Below are positions 14,778 through 22,832 of a stretch of DNA of 45,628 nucleotides, in pieces; positions within the stretch are counted from its first letter, which is position 1; each line of letters begins with the position of its first letter. A program made the translations under genes and the position numbers. The notes under the pieces were generated by a model, which worked only from the letters and a program-made list of their open reading frames with translations, was not told the DNA's origin and did not search any database. The stretch is from an uncultured Collinsella sp. (GTDB taxonomy: Bacteria; Actinomycetota; Coriobacteriia; Coriobacteriales; Coriobacteriaceae): positions 1-45,628 of the forward strand of contig CATWSG010000016.1 in NCBI GenBank assembly GCA_958353395.1, read 5' to 3'.

Positions 14778-15854
14778 TTACACGTTAAAGCGGAAGTGCA
14801 CGACGTCGCCATCGGCCATGACATAGTCCTTGCCCTCAATACGCAGTTTGCCGGCGGCCTTGGCGCCCTGCTCGCCGCCGAGCTCGATGTAGTCGTCGTA
14901 GCCAATAACCTCGGCCTTAATAAAGCCGCGCTCAAAGTCGGTATGGATAACACCGGCGGCCTGCGGAGCGGTCGCGCCCTGGCGAACCGTCCAGGCCTTG
15001 ACCTCCATCTCGCCGGCCGTAAAGAACGACTGCAGACCGAGCAGCTTATAGGCCGCCTGCGCGAGCACGTCCAGACCGGGCTGCTCCAGGCCCAGGCTCT
15101 CCAGGTAGTCGGCGGCGTCCTCGGGGTCGAGCTCGGAAAGCTCGGCTTCGATCTTGGCGCAGATGGGCAACGGCTTGACGCCATCGATGGGCGCCAGGTC
15201 GTCGTTGAGCATATCCTCGTCCACGTTGGCCACATACAGGATGGGCTTCATGGTGAGCAGGAACAGGCCCTTGGCAGCGGCACGCTCCTCGTCGGTCATC
15301 TCCATGGACGCGGCGCGCTTGCCCTCGTTGAGCCAGGCAAGCAGGCGCTTGGCCACCTCGAACTTGGGCATGAGCTCCTTGTCGCGCTTGGCCTCTTTCT
15401 CGAGCTTGGGCAGCTGCTTCTCGAGCGTGCCCATATCGGCCAGGATGAGCTCGGTCATGATGGTGTCGGCATCGCCGGCGGGATCGACGAACTCGCCCGT
15501 GCGGCCCACCTCACGCATGACGTTGGGGTCCTTAAAGTAGCGCACGACCTCGCAGATGGCGTCGGTCTCGCGAATGTTGGCCAGGAACTGGTTGCCCAGG
15601 CCCTCGCCCTCGTTGGCGCCCTTCACCAGGCCAGCGATGTCGACAAACTCGACCGTAGCCGGCACAATGCGGCCCGGGTTGACGATGTCGGCGAGCTTTT
15701 GCAGACGGCTATCGGGCACGTCGACGATGCCCACGTTGGGGTCGATCGTGGCAAACGGGTAGTTGGCGGCAAGGCCGGTCTTTTTGGTAAGCGCGGTGAA
15801 CAGCGTCGACTTGCCCACGTTGGGCAGGCCCACGATACCGATGGAAAGGGACAC
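14778..15854 (-). CDS. ychF: Redox-regulated ATPase YchF (Obg-family)
   Basis: I chose GTG at 15854 because AAAGGAG lies five bases upstream and the product then begins MSLSIGIVGLPNVGKST, the family's standard N-terminus. The frame is open for 90 more codons upstream but that part is not conserved. The 358-residue protein has the P-loop GLPNVGKST (9-17), switch segment DIAGLVKGANEGEGLGN, the altered specificity motif VANVDE in place of NKxD (explaining ATP preference in the family), and a C-terminal TGS domain (AWTVRQGATAPQAAG...). YchF binds ribosomes and is linked to stress and translation quality. Confidence 0.97.
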   Translation of the reverse strand: MSLSIGIVGLPNVGKSTLFTALTKKTGLAANYPFATIDPNVGIVDVPDSRLQKLADIVNPGRIVPATVEFVDIAGLVKGANEGEGLGNQFLANIRETDAICEVVRYFKDPNVMREVGRTGEFVDPAGDADTIMTELILADMGTLEKQLPKLEKEAKRDKELMPKFEVAKRLLAWLNEGKRAASMEMTDEERAAAKGLFLLTMKPILYVANVDEDMLNDDLAPIDGVKPLPICAKIEAELSELDPEDAADYLESLGLEQPGLDVLAQAAYKLLGLQSFFTAGEMEVKAWTVRQGATAPQAAGVIHTDFERGFIKAEVIGYDDYIELGGEQGAKAAGKLRIEGKDYVMADGDVVHFRFNV

Positions 15855-15981
15855 GACAGCTCCTTTTGGTACAGGTACTTCAAACCTCATAAGTATAGCG
15901 CCGCCGCAGCATCCGGGCGAATCCGGACACCGCGGCGGCGCAAATGAAGCAGAGATGCGTGAGAGTTCTAGACAGTAGTCC

Positions 15982-17325
15982 TTACTTAAGCTCGGGCCAG
16001 AAATCCTTGTTGGCCTCGATGAGCTCGTCCAGGATCTGCTTAGCAACGCTCGCCGAAGGAATGGTCTTGGAGAGCGTGAGTGCCTGCCAGAGCTTCTGGT
16101 AGCTGCCCTCGACCCAAGCCTGGACAACGAGCTTCTCGACGGAAACCTGCTGCTCCATCAGGCCCTTCTGGAACTGCGGGATCGGGCCCTGGCAGATCTT
16201 CTCAAAGCCGTTGGAACCGACGATGCAAGGCACCTCGACCATGGCCGTCGGGTCGAAGTTGGGCACAGCGCCATCGTTGGGGACGATCAGCAGGAAGCGC
16301 TCGAGCGTATTCTCGGCCAGTGCGCAGGCAAGGTCGACGATGTAGTTGGCATGTACATCTGGCTCAAAGCCGCCGTCTTTGGCCGTACCCTTGGCGATGA
16401 TGTCGCGGCAAGCGCCAAAGACCTTCTTCTCGCGGCCGTCCATAACCTCATTGGCGCGAGTGTAGTTGGGGTCGGACGTCTCGACGACATAGTCCGGGTA
16501 CAGGTAATACTTGAGGTAGGTATTGGGAATCGTCTCGGGATCGACAGCATAGACATCCTTGGCCTTGCCGAAGGTGTGAATCCAGCTCTCCTCGACATGC
16601 TGCTCCTTACCGGCCTCGTGCTCGATGCCGTCCAGGTAGCCGTTCTTAGCCATGTGCTCCTTAATCTGCGGCATGAGGTCGTTGCCGTCCTTGTCGTAGA
16701 TCTTGCTCCACCAACCAAAGTGGTTGAGGCCGTAGTAGCTATACTGCAGCTCGCGACGATCCTTGATGCCGCACATACGGCTCATCTTATCCATAAGGTC
16801 GATCGGCATGTCGCAGATGTTGATGATGCGGCTGTTGGGGCGCAGCACGCGGCAGGCCTCGGCGACGATGGCCGCGGGGTTGGAGTAGTTGAGCATCCAG
16901 GCGTTGGGGCTGTACTTCTCCATGTAGTCGAGGATCTCGATGACACCACCGATGGAGCGCATGCCGTAGGCGATACCGCCGGCACCGCAGGTCTCTTGGC
17001 CAACGCAGCCGTACTTGAGAGGAATCTTCTCGTCGAGCTCACGCATGGCGTACAGGCCGACGCGGATGTGGGCAAGCACGAAGTCGGTCCCGGTGAATGC
17101 GGTCTCAGGGTCGGTGGTGTAGCTAAACTCAACCTCGGGAGCGTTCTCGTGGAAGTAGATCTCGCAGGCCTTTGCCACGATCTCCTGGCGCTCGGCGTTG
17201 TTGTCGTAGAAGGTCACCTTGTTGACCGGGAAGCGGTCGCGCTCCTCGAGCAGCATCAGGGCAATGCCCGGGGTAAAGGTGGAGCCACCGCCGGCAATGG
17301 TCACGGCATAGTTCTTCTTGGACAT
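15982..17325 (-). CDS. 6-phospho-alpha-glucosidase, GH4 family
   Basis: The enzyme hydrolyses phosphorylated alpha-glucosides delivered by the PTS, using NAD and Mn(II). The 447-residue protein shows the NAD-binding start AGGGSTFTP (11-19) and the metal-binding C-D-M-P at 171-174 with His202 in GLNHFGWW. The CDMP signature is that of 6-phospho-alpha-glucosidases (GlvA/MalH/AglB type) rather than the phospho-beta enzymes. GAGGAGG precedes the ATG at 17325. It lies directly behind the alpha-glucoside PTS gene, so uptake and cleavage are co-transcribed. The exact sugar (maltose, isomaltulose, maltitol) cannot be told from sequence. Confidence 0.93.
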   Translation of the reverse strand: MSKKNYAVTIAGGGSTFTPGIALMLLEERDRFPVNKVTFYDNNAERQEIVAKACEIYFHENAPEVEFSYTTDPETAFTGTDFVLAHIRVGLYAMRELDEKIPLKYGCVGQETCGAGGIAYGMRSIGGVIEILDYMEKYSPNAWMLNYSNPAAIVAEACRVLRPNSRIINICDMPIDLMDKMSRMCGIKDRRELQYSYYGLNHFGWWSKIYDKDGNDLMPQIKEHMAKNGYLDGIEHEAGKEQHVEESWIHTFGKAKDVYAVDPETIPNTYLKYYLYPDYVVETSDPNYTRANEVMDGREKKVFGACRDIIAKGTAKDGGFEPDVHANYIVDLACALAENTLERFLLIVPNDGAVPNFDPTAMVEVPCIVGSNGFEKICQGPIPQFQKGLMEQQVSVEKLVVQAWVEGSYQKLWQALTLSKTIPSASVAKQILDELIEANKDFWPELK

Positions 17326-17423
17326 GATGTCCTCCTCATTCTGGCCGCTTGCTCAATCCGTCCCCGCACGCGGCCTTGCGCGGTTTGGAATTGTTACCTA
17401 GAAGTGGAGTTTTTTATCTCTAG

Positions 17424-17463
17424 AATCGGCCTTGCGGTGCATACCGGCTCTGCAAGGCCGATT
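17424..17463 (-). repeat. 12-bp inverted repeat between PTS and glucosidase genes
   Basis: AATCGGCCTTGC and its perfect complement GCAAGGCCGATT enclose 16 nt, just after the PTS stop codon and about 100 bp before the glucosidase start. There is no T-run on the minus strand, so it looks like an intercistronic hairpin that could stabilise or attenuate the two-gene mRNA and not like a full terminator. Confidence 0.55.
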
Positions 17464-17481
17464 GTTTCGATGGACGATGGT

Positions 17482-19092
17482 TTACAGAAGACTCTCGAAC
17501 TTCAGAAGACTCTCGAACTTCTCGCGAACCTGCGGGACGGTAAGGCCGATGATGACCTGGATTGACTGACCTTGGACCACCAAGCCATGCGTACCGATTG
17601 CCTTGAAGGAAGCCTCGGGCGCAACGACGCTCTTGTCCTTGACGTTAACGCGCAGACGGGTAGCGCAGTTAGTTACATCGATGATGTTATCCGTGCCACC
17701 GAGCAGATCGAGGATGTTCTCGGCAAGCACCAAGCGCTCATCATCTTTACTCTGGGCGACCGATTTGCCAGCAGCAGCACCGCCCTGCTTTTGCTTGTAG
17801 TCGGCCTTGGACTTGAGCTCGACCTCAACATCGTCATCCTCGCGACCGGGGGTTTTAAAGTCGAACTTGACAATCAGGAAACGGAAGACCACGACCCAAA
17901 GAGCGCTAAAGCACAGACCGACAAGGATGGAGATGGCGTACTGCAGACCGTGTGCGGCCCAAAGGGGCAGCCAGTCCCACGAGAGCATCGAGATGATGCC
18001 GCCGTCGAAGATGCCCACGACGCCAAGGAGGTTTTGAGCCATGCAGCCAAGCGCTCCGAGCACGCAGTGGACGACGAACAGGCCGGGCGCAATGAACAGG
18101 AAGGTGAAGTCAAGCGGCTCGGTGATACCGCAAAGCATAGCGGTAAGGGTGACCGGGATCAGCAGGGCCTTGACGCGCTGCTTGCGCTCGGGTTTGGCGG
18201 TCATATAAAACGCAATGGCGACGCCAAGCGAGCCGAAGACCTTAGTCCAACCAGGGCAGGTATAGGCAGCCCAGGGTGCAGCATCCTTAAGAGCAATGCT
18301 CGGATCGGCAGCCAGTTGGGGCAGGATGTTGGCCCAAGCAGCAAAGATGCCGCCGTTGACCGCCGCGTTGTCGTAATAGAACGGAGTATAGATAAAGTGG
18401 TGTAGGCCTGTAGGGATCAGCACGCGCTCGAAGAAAGCAAAGACGCCCACGCCAAACGTACCGGCGGAAAGGATGAATCCCTGGAAGGCAGAGATAGCAG
18501 CCTGAACATGCGGCCACACCAGGCAGGCGATAAGAGCGACCGGAACCATAACGAAGAAACCGATCATATAGATGAACACGGAACCCGAGAACACGCCCAA
18601 CCACTCGGGGAGCTCGGTGTCGAAGAACTTATTATGCAGCATCGTGGCGATACCAGAGATAATGAGCGCGCCCATGATGCCCATATCAAGCGTTTTGATG
18701 CTTGCGATAGTGGCAAGACCAGTACCGCTGCCCGCCTCGACAGAGTAGTCGACCCCAAAGACAGGGCCCCACTGACCCAAGATTGTGCTTACAAAGTAGT
18801 TGAAGGTAAGGTAGATGGCCAAAGCCTCCATGCAGCAGCGAGCGTTCTGCTTGTTCGCGAGCGAGATTGGCAACGCTACGCAAAACAGCAACGGCATCTG
18901 GTTAAAGAGCGTCCAACCACCCTGGAGCAGCACATTCCAGCAATCAAACCAAAGATGGCCCGCAGTGGCCATTTCGCCAAAGATCGCCTCGGTGGTAAAC
19001 AACGTACCCAGGCCGACGACGATTCCGGAAAATGCGAAAAGAATTGCAGGCGTGTACATTGCACCGCCGAAACGTTGTATCTTTTGCATCAT
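17482..19092 (-). CDS. PTS alpha-glucoside transporter, EIICB
   Basis: This is the membrane permease and phosphotransfer subunit for alpha-glucosides (MalX/GlvC/AglA family). About ten hydrophobic segments make the EIIC domain (residues 1-400). After a charged linker (D-D-D-V-E-V-E-L-K-S-K) comes an EIIB domain with the phosphorylated Cys in D-V-T-N-C-A-T-R-L-R-V (about Cys476). No EIIA domain is fused, so a general EIIA must serve it. I start at the double ATG at 19092/19089, behind AGAGGGGG. The last six residues KFESLL are duplicated by an 18-bp tandem repeat. Length is 536. Confidence 0.94.
   Translation of the reverse strand: MMQKIQRFGGAMYTPAILFAFSGIVVGLGTLFTTEAIFGEMATAGHLWFDCWNVLLQGGWTLFNQMPLLFCVALPISLANKQNARCCMEALAIYLTFNYFVSTILGQWGPVFGVDYSVEAGSGTGLATIASIKTLDMGIMGALIISGIATMLHNKFFDTELPEWLGVFSGSVFIYMIGFFVMVPVALIACLVWPHVQAAISAFQGFILSAGTFGVGVFAFFERVLIPTGLHHFIYTPFYYDNAAVNGGIFAAWANILPQLAADPSIALKDAAPWAAYTCPGWTKVFGSLGVAIAFYMTAKPERKQRVKALLIPVTLTAMLCGITEPLDFTFLFIAPGLFVVHCVLGALGCMAQNLLGVVGIFDGGIISMLSWDWLPLWAAHGLQYAISILVGLCFSALWVVVFRFLIVKFDFKTPGREDDDVEVELKSKADYKQKQGGAAAGKSVAQSKDDERLVLAENILDLLGGTDNIIDVTNCATRLRVNVKDKSVVAPEASFKAIGTHGLVVQGQSIQVIIGLTVPQVREKFESLLKFESLL
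17485..17520. repeat. 18-bp tandem duplication at the PTS gene 3' end
   Basis: Two identical 18-bp copies, 17485-17502 and 17503-17520 (CAGAAGACTCTCGAACTT), sit just before the stop codon and repeat the codons for K-F-E-S-L-L in frame. It looks recent, because the copies are identical. Confidence 0.9.
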
Positions 19093-19238
19093 GACGGGGA
19101 ATCCCCCTCTCTTCATTCGGAGCGACTGCGGTTTTGGCTTCACTCGAGACCGCAGACGCGCCGTTTGCGTGTACCTCGTGCAATAGGACGGGTGGGCCCG
19201 CTTCCCTGACTTCTTGCGCTTCTATTTTTATCATATCA

Positions 19239-19252
19239 CTTATCTAGACAAG
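19239..19252. promoter_or_regulatory. Operator candidate on the PTS side
   Basis: CTTATCTAGACAAG is a palindrome with one mismatch, centred on TCTAGA, about 150 bp upstream of the PTS start. The same half-sequence CTTGTCT recurs near 19370 and 19384 in front of the dehydrogenase. The GntR regulator encoded at 20541 is the likely binder. Confidence 0.6.
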
Positions 19253-19369
19253 TTAATACGGTTTCTATGTTCGGTCAGCGGTCGATTATTGGCCGTAAAC
19301 GGTATAAGTCCAGTATTTTGCCTGCTAAATCTGACATAGCTGATGGCCGCAAATTATATTTCTTTTCAA

Positions 19370-19413
19370 CTTGTCTAGATGTGCTTGTCTATACCTGTAG
19401 ACATGCCTATACT
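19370..19413 (+). promoter_or_regulatory. Promoter with overlapping operators for the dehydrogenase-gntR genes
   Basis: A -35 box TTGTCT (19385-19390), a 17-bp spacer and a -10 box TATACT (19408-19413) form a good sigma-70-type promoter about 37 bp before the dehydrogenase start. Operator-like copies CTTGTCTAGATGTG (19370-19383) and TGTCTA-N6-TAGACA (within 19387-19404) overlap the -35 and spacer. Binding there would repress transcription directly. Confidence 0.7.
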
Positions 19414-19449
19414 TCAGTACAATATTCACCGCCACGTTAAGGAGTCACC

Positions 19450-20475
19450 ATGAAAAGCGCGGTCTTCTATGGAAAGCACGACCTCAGAGTCGAGGAATCG
19501 GCAAAGCCGGCCGTGGGCAAGCGCGACGTTCTGATCAACGTCAAAGCTTGCGGCGTCTGCGGCACCGACGTGCATATCTATGAAGGCGACAAGGGCGCAG
19601 CCGACGTTACCCCGCCCACAATCCTTGGCCATGAGTTTGCGGGCGTTGTCGAGGCCGTGGGCAGCGACGTCGCTGGTTTTAAACCGGGCGATCGCGTGTG
19701 CATCGACCCAAACCATCCCTGCGGCTGCTGCGAACCCTGCCGCGACGGAATCAACCACTACTGCGAGCATATGACCGGTTACGGCACCACCGTTAACGGC
19801 GGCTTTGCCGAGTACTGCTCCGTCGATATGCAGCAAGTCTACAAGTTGGGCGATCACACCAGCTTTGAGCAGGGTGCTATGACCGAGCCCGTCGCCTGCT
19901 GCCTGCACGGCATCGATATGTGCAACATCAAGCCCGGCAGCACAGTTGTCGTTATCGGCGGCGGCATGATCGGTCTGCTCATGATGCAGCTTGCTAAAAA
20001 CGCCGGCGCCACCAAGGTTGTCTTGCTCGAGCCTGTCGAAGGCAAGCGCGAGGTTGCGCTCAAACTCGGCGCCGACCTGGCAATTGATTCCATCCACGAG
20101 GACGTCCCGGCCCGCCTGAAGCAGGAGGGCGTCGGCAACGTCGATGTCGTTATCGAGTGTGTTGGCAAGCCCGTCACCATCGAGCAGGCCATCCAGATCG
20201 CCGGCCACAAGGCTACGGTGATGATGTTCGGTCTCACCAAGCCCGATGAGACAATCACCGTCAAGCCCTTCGAGGTCTTCCAGAAGGAGCTTGTGCTTAC
20301 CTCGTCCTACATCAACCCTTATACGCAGCGTCGCGCGCTCGAGCTCATCGACTCTGGCAGGCTCGACGTATCCTCGATGGTCGCCAAGGTGGCTTCCCTC
20401 GACGAACTCGGCGCCATCCTGTCAGACCCGGCCCTGCGTGCCATGGGTAAATATATAATCGACCCCAGCAAATAA
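19450..20475 (+). CDS. Zinc-dependent medium-chain dehydrogenase, sorbitol/threonine dehydrogenase type
   Basis: An NAD(P)-dependent alcohol or polyol dehydrogenase of 341 residues. Catalytic zinc ligands are Cys37 (CGVCGTD), His61-Glu62 (GHE) and Glu146 (EPVAC). The structural-zinc cysteines are 91, 94, 97 and 105. The Rossmann glycine motif is GGGMIG at 170-175. Substrate is not determined by motif; neighbours are alpha-glucoside PTS and phospho-alpha-glucosidase genes and a GntR regulator, so a polyol such as sorbitol released from an alpha-glucosyl polyol is an attractive guess. It starts at ATG 19450 after AAGGAG and is followed 65 bp later by the regulator. Confidence 0.9.
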   Translation: MKSAVFYGKHDLRVEESAKPAVGKRDVLINVKACGVCGTDVHIYEGDKGAADVTPPTILGHEFAGVVEAVGSDVAGFKPGDRVCIDPNHPCGCCEPCRDGINHYCEHMTGYGTTVNGGFAEYCSVDMQQVYKLGDHTSFEQGAMTEPVACCLHGIDMCNIKPGSTVVVIGGGMIGLLMMQLAKNAGATKVVLLEPVEGKREVALKLGADLAIDSIHEDVPARLKQEGVGNVDVVIECVGKPVTIEQAIQIAGHKATVMMFGLTKPDETITVKPFEVFQKELVLTSSYINPYTQRRALELIDSGRLDVSSMVAKVASLDELGAILSDPALRAMGKYIIDPSK

Positions 20476-20540
20476 ATCGATTGACACCTGCGCGGACGGC
20501 CCTCATCCGTCGTTCACGCACCCAGCTCTAGGAGACCGTC

Positions 20541-21296
20541 ATGGCGCGAGCCATCTTCCAAACTATTTATGACAACGTGAAGCAGTCAATTGACGACGGC
20601 ACATACGCCTATCAGAGTTATCTGCCTTCGGAGACTGAGCTCACGCAGCTGTTTGACTGTTCGCGCATGACGGTCCGTCGCGCCATCTCGATGCTTGCGG
20701 CAGATGGTTACGTGCTCCCCCAGCAAGGCAAAGGCATGCGCGTCATTCGCAACATCAGTGACGAGACGAGTCGTGGCGGCGGCGGACTCGAGACCTTTAA
20801 GGAAATCGCAGCCAGCCGAGGCTTTGAGCTCAAAACGGTTACCACTGTCTTTGAGCTCCTCGTCTGTAGCAAGGCACTCTCCAGGATTACCGGGTTTCCC
20901 GAAGGCTGCGAGCTCACGCGCGCCAAACGCATCCGTTATGCAAACGGACATGCCGTGTGCTCCGACGACTCCTATTACCTAAGCTCACAGGTACCGGGAC
21001 TGACACCCGAGATTGTCAACGATTCGATTTATCGTTACCTCGAAGAAGATCTTGGCATTAAGATTGCCACGGGCAAACGCGATGTAACGATTGAGCATCC
21101 CACGCCCGAAGATGCGCGTGTGCTCGATCTCGACGACTTTAACGCACTCGCCGTTATACGCGGACAGACCTACAACGCCGACGGCATCCTTATGGAATAC
21201 ACCGAGACAAAGCAGGTTCCCAGCTTCTTTTTACTCCACGAAACGGTCACCCGCCGCAATAACGGCAGCGAGACCCATCAGAGCAGCATGAGCTAA
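20541..21296 (+). CDS. GntR/HutC-family regulator with UTRA domain
   Basis: A 251-residue sugar-responsive repressor of the TreR/YvoA kind. The N-terminal winged HTH is clear: Y-L-P-S-E-T-E-L (29-36), C-S-R-M-T-V-R-R-A-I (42-51), then G-Y-V-L-P-Q-Q-G-K-G wing. Residues from about 80 form the UTRA effector domain, ending in Y-T-E-T-K-Q-V-P-S-F-F. ATG at 20541 has AGGAG six bases upstream. Its place after the dehydrogenase and near TCTAGA-centred operators implies that it controls the whole alpha-glucoside locus; the phosphorylated sugar is the likely inducer by family analogy. Confidence 0.9.
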   Translation: MARAIFQTIYDNVKQSIDDGTYAYQSYLPSETELTQLFDCSRMTVRRAISMLAADGYVLPQQGKGMRVIRNISDETSRGGGGLETFKEIAASRGFELKTVTTVFELLVCSKALSRITGFPEGCELTRAKRIRYANGHAVCSDDSYYLSSQVPGLTPEIVNDSIYRYLEEDLGIKIATGKRDVTIEHPTPEDARVLDLDDFNALAVIRGQTYNADGILMEYTETKQVPSFFLLHETVTRRNNGSETHQSSMS

Positions 21297-21305
21297 CCAT
21301 CTATT

Positions 21306-21377
21306 AGTTGCGGTGGAATAGTTCCTAGAATGGCCAGCTTAAGGGCAAAACAGGAACTATTCCACCGCAACTTTTTT
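21306..21377 (+). terminator. Long-stem terminator, 21-bp perfect inverted repeat
   Basis: The arms at 21306-21326 and 21352-21372 (starting AGTTGCGGTGGAATAG) are perfect complements around a 25-nt loop, followed by TTTTTT. It ends the gntR transcript and lies between convergent genes. The stem is far longer than an ordinary terminator and may be a dispersed palindromic repeat. Confidence 0.8.
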
Positions 21378-21427
21378 GGCCGGCGGGGCAGCACCTGTCC
21401 CACCGGCCATCGTTTACACTCTTTTAG

Positions 21428-22681
21428 CTAGTCCGCGAGCTTCTCCACCTGGTCGAGCATCTTGTCCAGCTTGGCCTTTGCCTCGGCCTTGACCTTCTCA
21501 GCTTCTTCGTGAGCCTTGGCCTTCTGGGCAGCCTTTTCCTCGGCTTCGGGATCGACGACGACCAGATTGGACGCGTCATGCTCAACCAACTTGAGCGCAT
21601 GCTCGGGGCACACCTTGACGCAGGCACCGCAGCCCAAGCAATACGTGGACTCCAGCGCAAAGCGACCGCTTCCCACCAAATCACAGGCAAACGTGGGGCA
21701 CACGTTGACGCACTCGCCGCACGACGTGCACTTGTCAAAATCGCATTCCGGCGTGCTCACCTGCATGTTCTGGGCAAGCTCGGGATGGTTCTGCAGTGTC
21801 GAGAGCACCAGCTGCCGCCCGTGCGTGAGCGAACGGCGACGCTTGGTCGTCGTGGTGCCGCACATGGTGTTGAGCGTGCGCTCCAGCTGGGTAATCTGAT
21901 GGCGATGGGCTTTGAGCTTTTGCGTCACCGAGGCCAGTGCCGCCGTCGCCGGATTGAGCTTGGTCACCGTCAGGCCCGTGGTACGGGCAATCTTTTCCAT
22001 GTACTCCTTGCGCTCGTACTCGCGAAGCTTATGGCACTTGAGGCTCTTGGGGTCGACCTCCAGGCCCATGCCCGTACCAGCCCACTCCTCGGCAGTAGCG
22101 ATGGCCTCGCCCAGAATATCCTCGCCACCGGTGTTGCGGCACTTATCGCACACGCCCAGTGGCAGGTAGACGCTCACGTTGGGATAGTCGGCCAGCACCG
22201 AGAACCAGGTCTCGGCAGTAATATCGCCCACGCAGGCGACGACGACCTCATTCTCGCGCGGCATGCGCTTAAGGGCGCGCGTGCAGGTAACGTAGGCGGT
22301 CTCGTGGCTCGTCGCTGCCGAGACAATGTCGTCGTAAAGGTTTTTGGGCGCCAGGCGCGGCGAGATGATCGCCTCGGTCGGACAGGCAGCGGTGCACAGG
22401 CCGCACTTGCGACAGGAGTCGAGAATCTCGATGGCGTCTTCCTCGACCTCGATAGCATTGACCGGGCACACGTCCATGCACGCGGTGCAGCCGCTCTTTT
22501 CGTTTTTGCAGGTCAGGCACGGAATGGTGTTGCCGCGCGGGCGCTCCTTGTAGTCGGCAGGATTCCACTGCGGCGCCGACGGATCGAGTGCATCGGTCAC
22601 GCCGCCAAGCGGGTTTTTAAGAAAGTCGAAACCCTTGCTGATCTCGATAATGTCATCAAACAGATCGTGTTCCTGCGCCAT
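21428..22681 (-). CDS. Multi-cluster 4Fe-4S ferredoxin-like protein, 417 aa
   Basis: A soluble electron-transfer protein. The N-terminal region has Cys55, 58, 65, 68 and 72 (one incomplete ferredoxin motif) followed by a classic C-x2-C-x2-C-x3-C-P at 90-101. The C-terminal part has two more classic motifs (K-C-T-S-C-G-E-C-V-N-V-C-P and Y-C-L-G-C-G-A-C-V-K-V-C-P). A middle domain with further cysteines (V-T-C-T-R, V-V-A-C-V-G-D, G-V-C-D-K-C-R) may bind another cofactor or cluster. The tail is a Lys/Ala/Glu-rich coiled coil. ATG at 22681 follows GGGAGGGG. No redox enzyme partner is adjacent, so the pathway is unknown. Confidence 0.8.
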   Translation of the reverse strand: MAQEHDLFDDIIEISKGFDFLKNPLGGVTDALDPSAPQWNPADYKERPRGNTIPCLTCKNEKSGCTACMDVCPVNAIEVEEDAIEILDSCRKCGLCTAACPTEAIISPRLAPKNLYDDIVSAATSHETAYVTCTRALKRMPRENEVVVACVGDITAETWFSVLADYPNVSVYLPLGVCDKCRNTGGEDILGEAIATAEEWAGTGMGLEVDPKSLKCHKLREYERKEYMEKIARTTGLTVTKLNPATAALASVTQKLKAHRHQITQLERTLNTMCGTTTTKRRRSLTHGRQLVLSTLQNHPELAQNMQVSTPECDFDKCTSCGECVNVCPTFACDLVGSGRFALESTYCLGCGACVKVCPEHALKLVEHDASNLVVVDPEAEEKAAQKAKAHEEAEKVKAEAKAKLDKMLDQVEKLAD

Positions 22682-22832
22682 GCGCGGCCCCTCCCTGAGC
22701 AGTGCAAACAAGCAAGAGATAATGATACGCTATCGGCCCTCGCCTCGGGCAAATTACACGCGGCGCACCTTTGAGGCAAATAGTCTATGGCCTATCGCCG
22801 CCTCGATTGCACAAGATCGATCAAGCGCCTAG

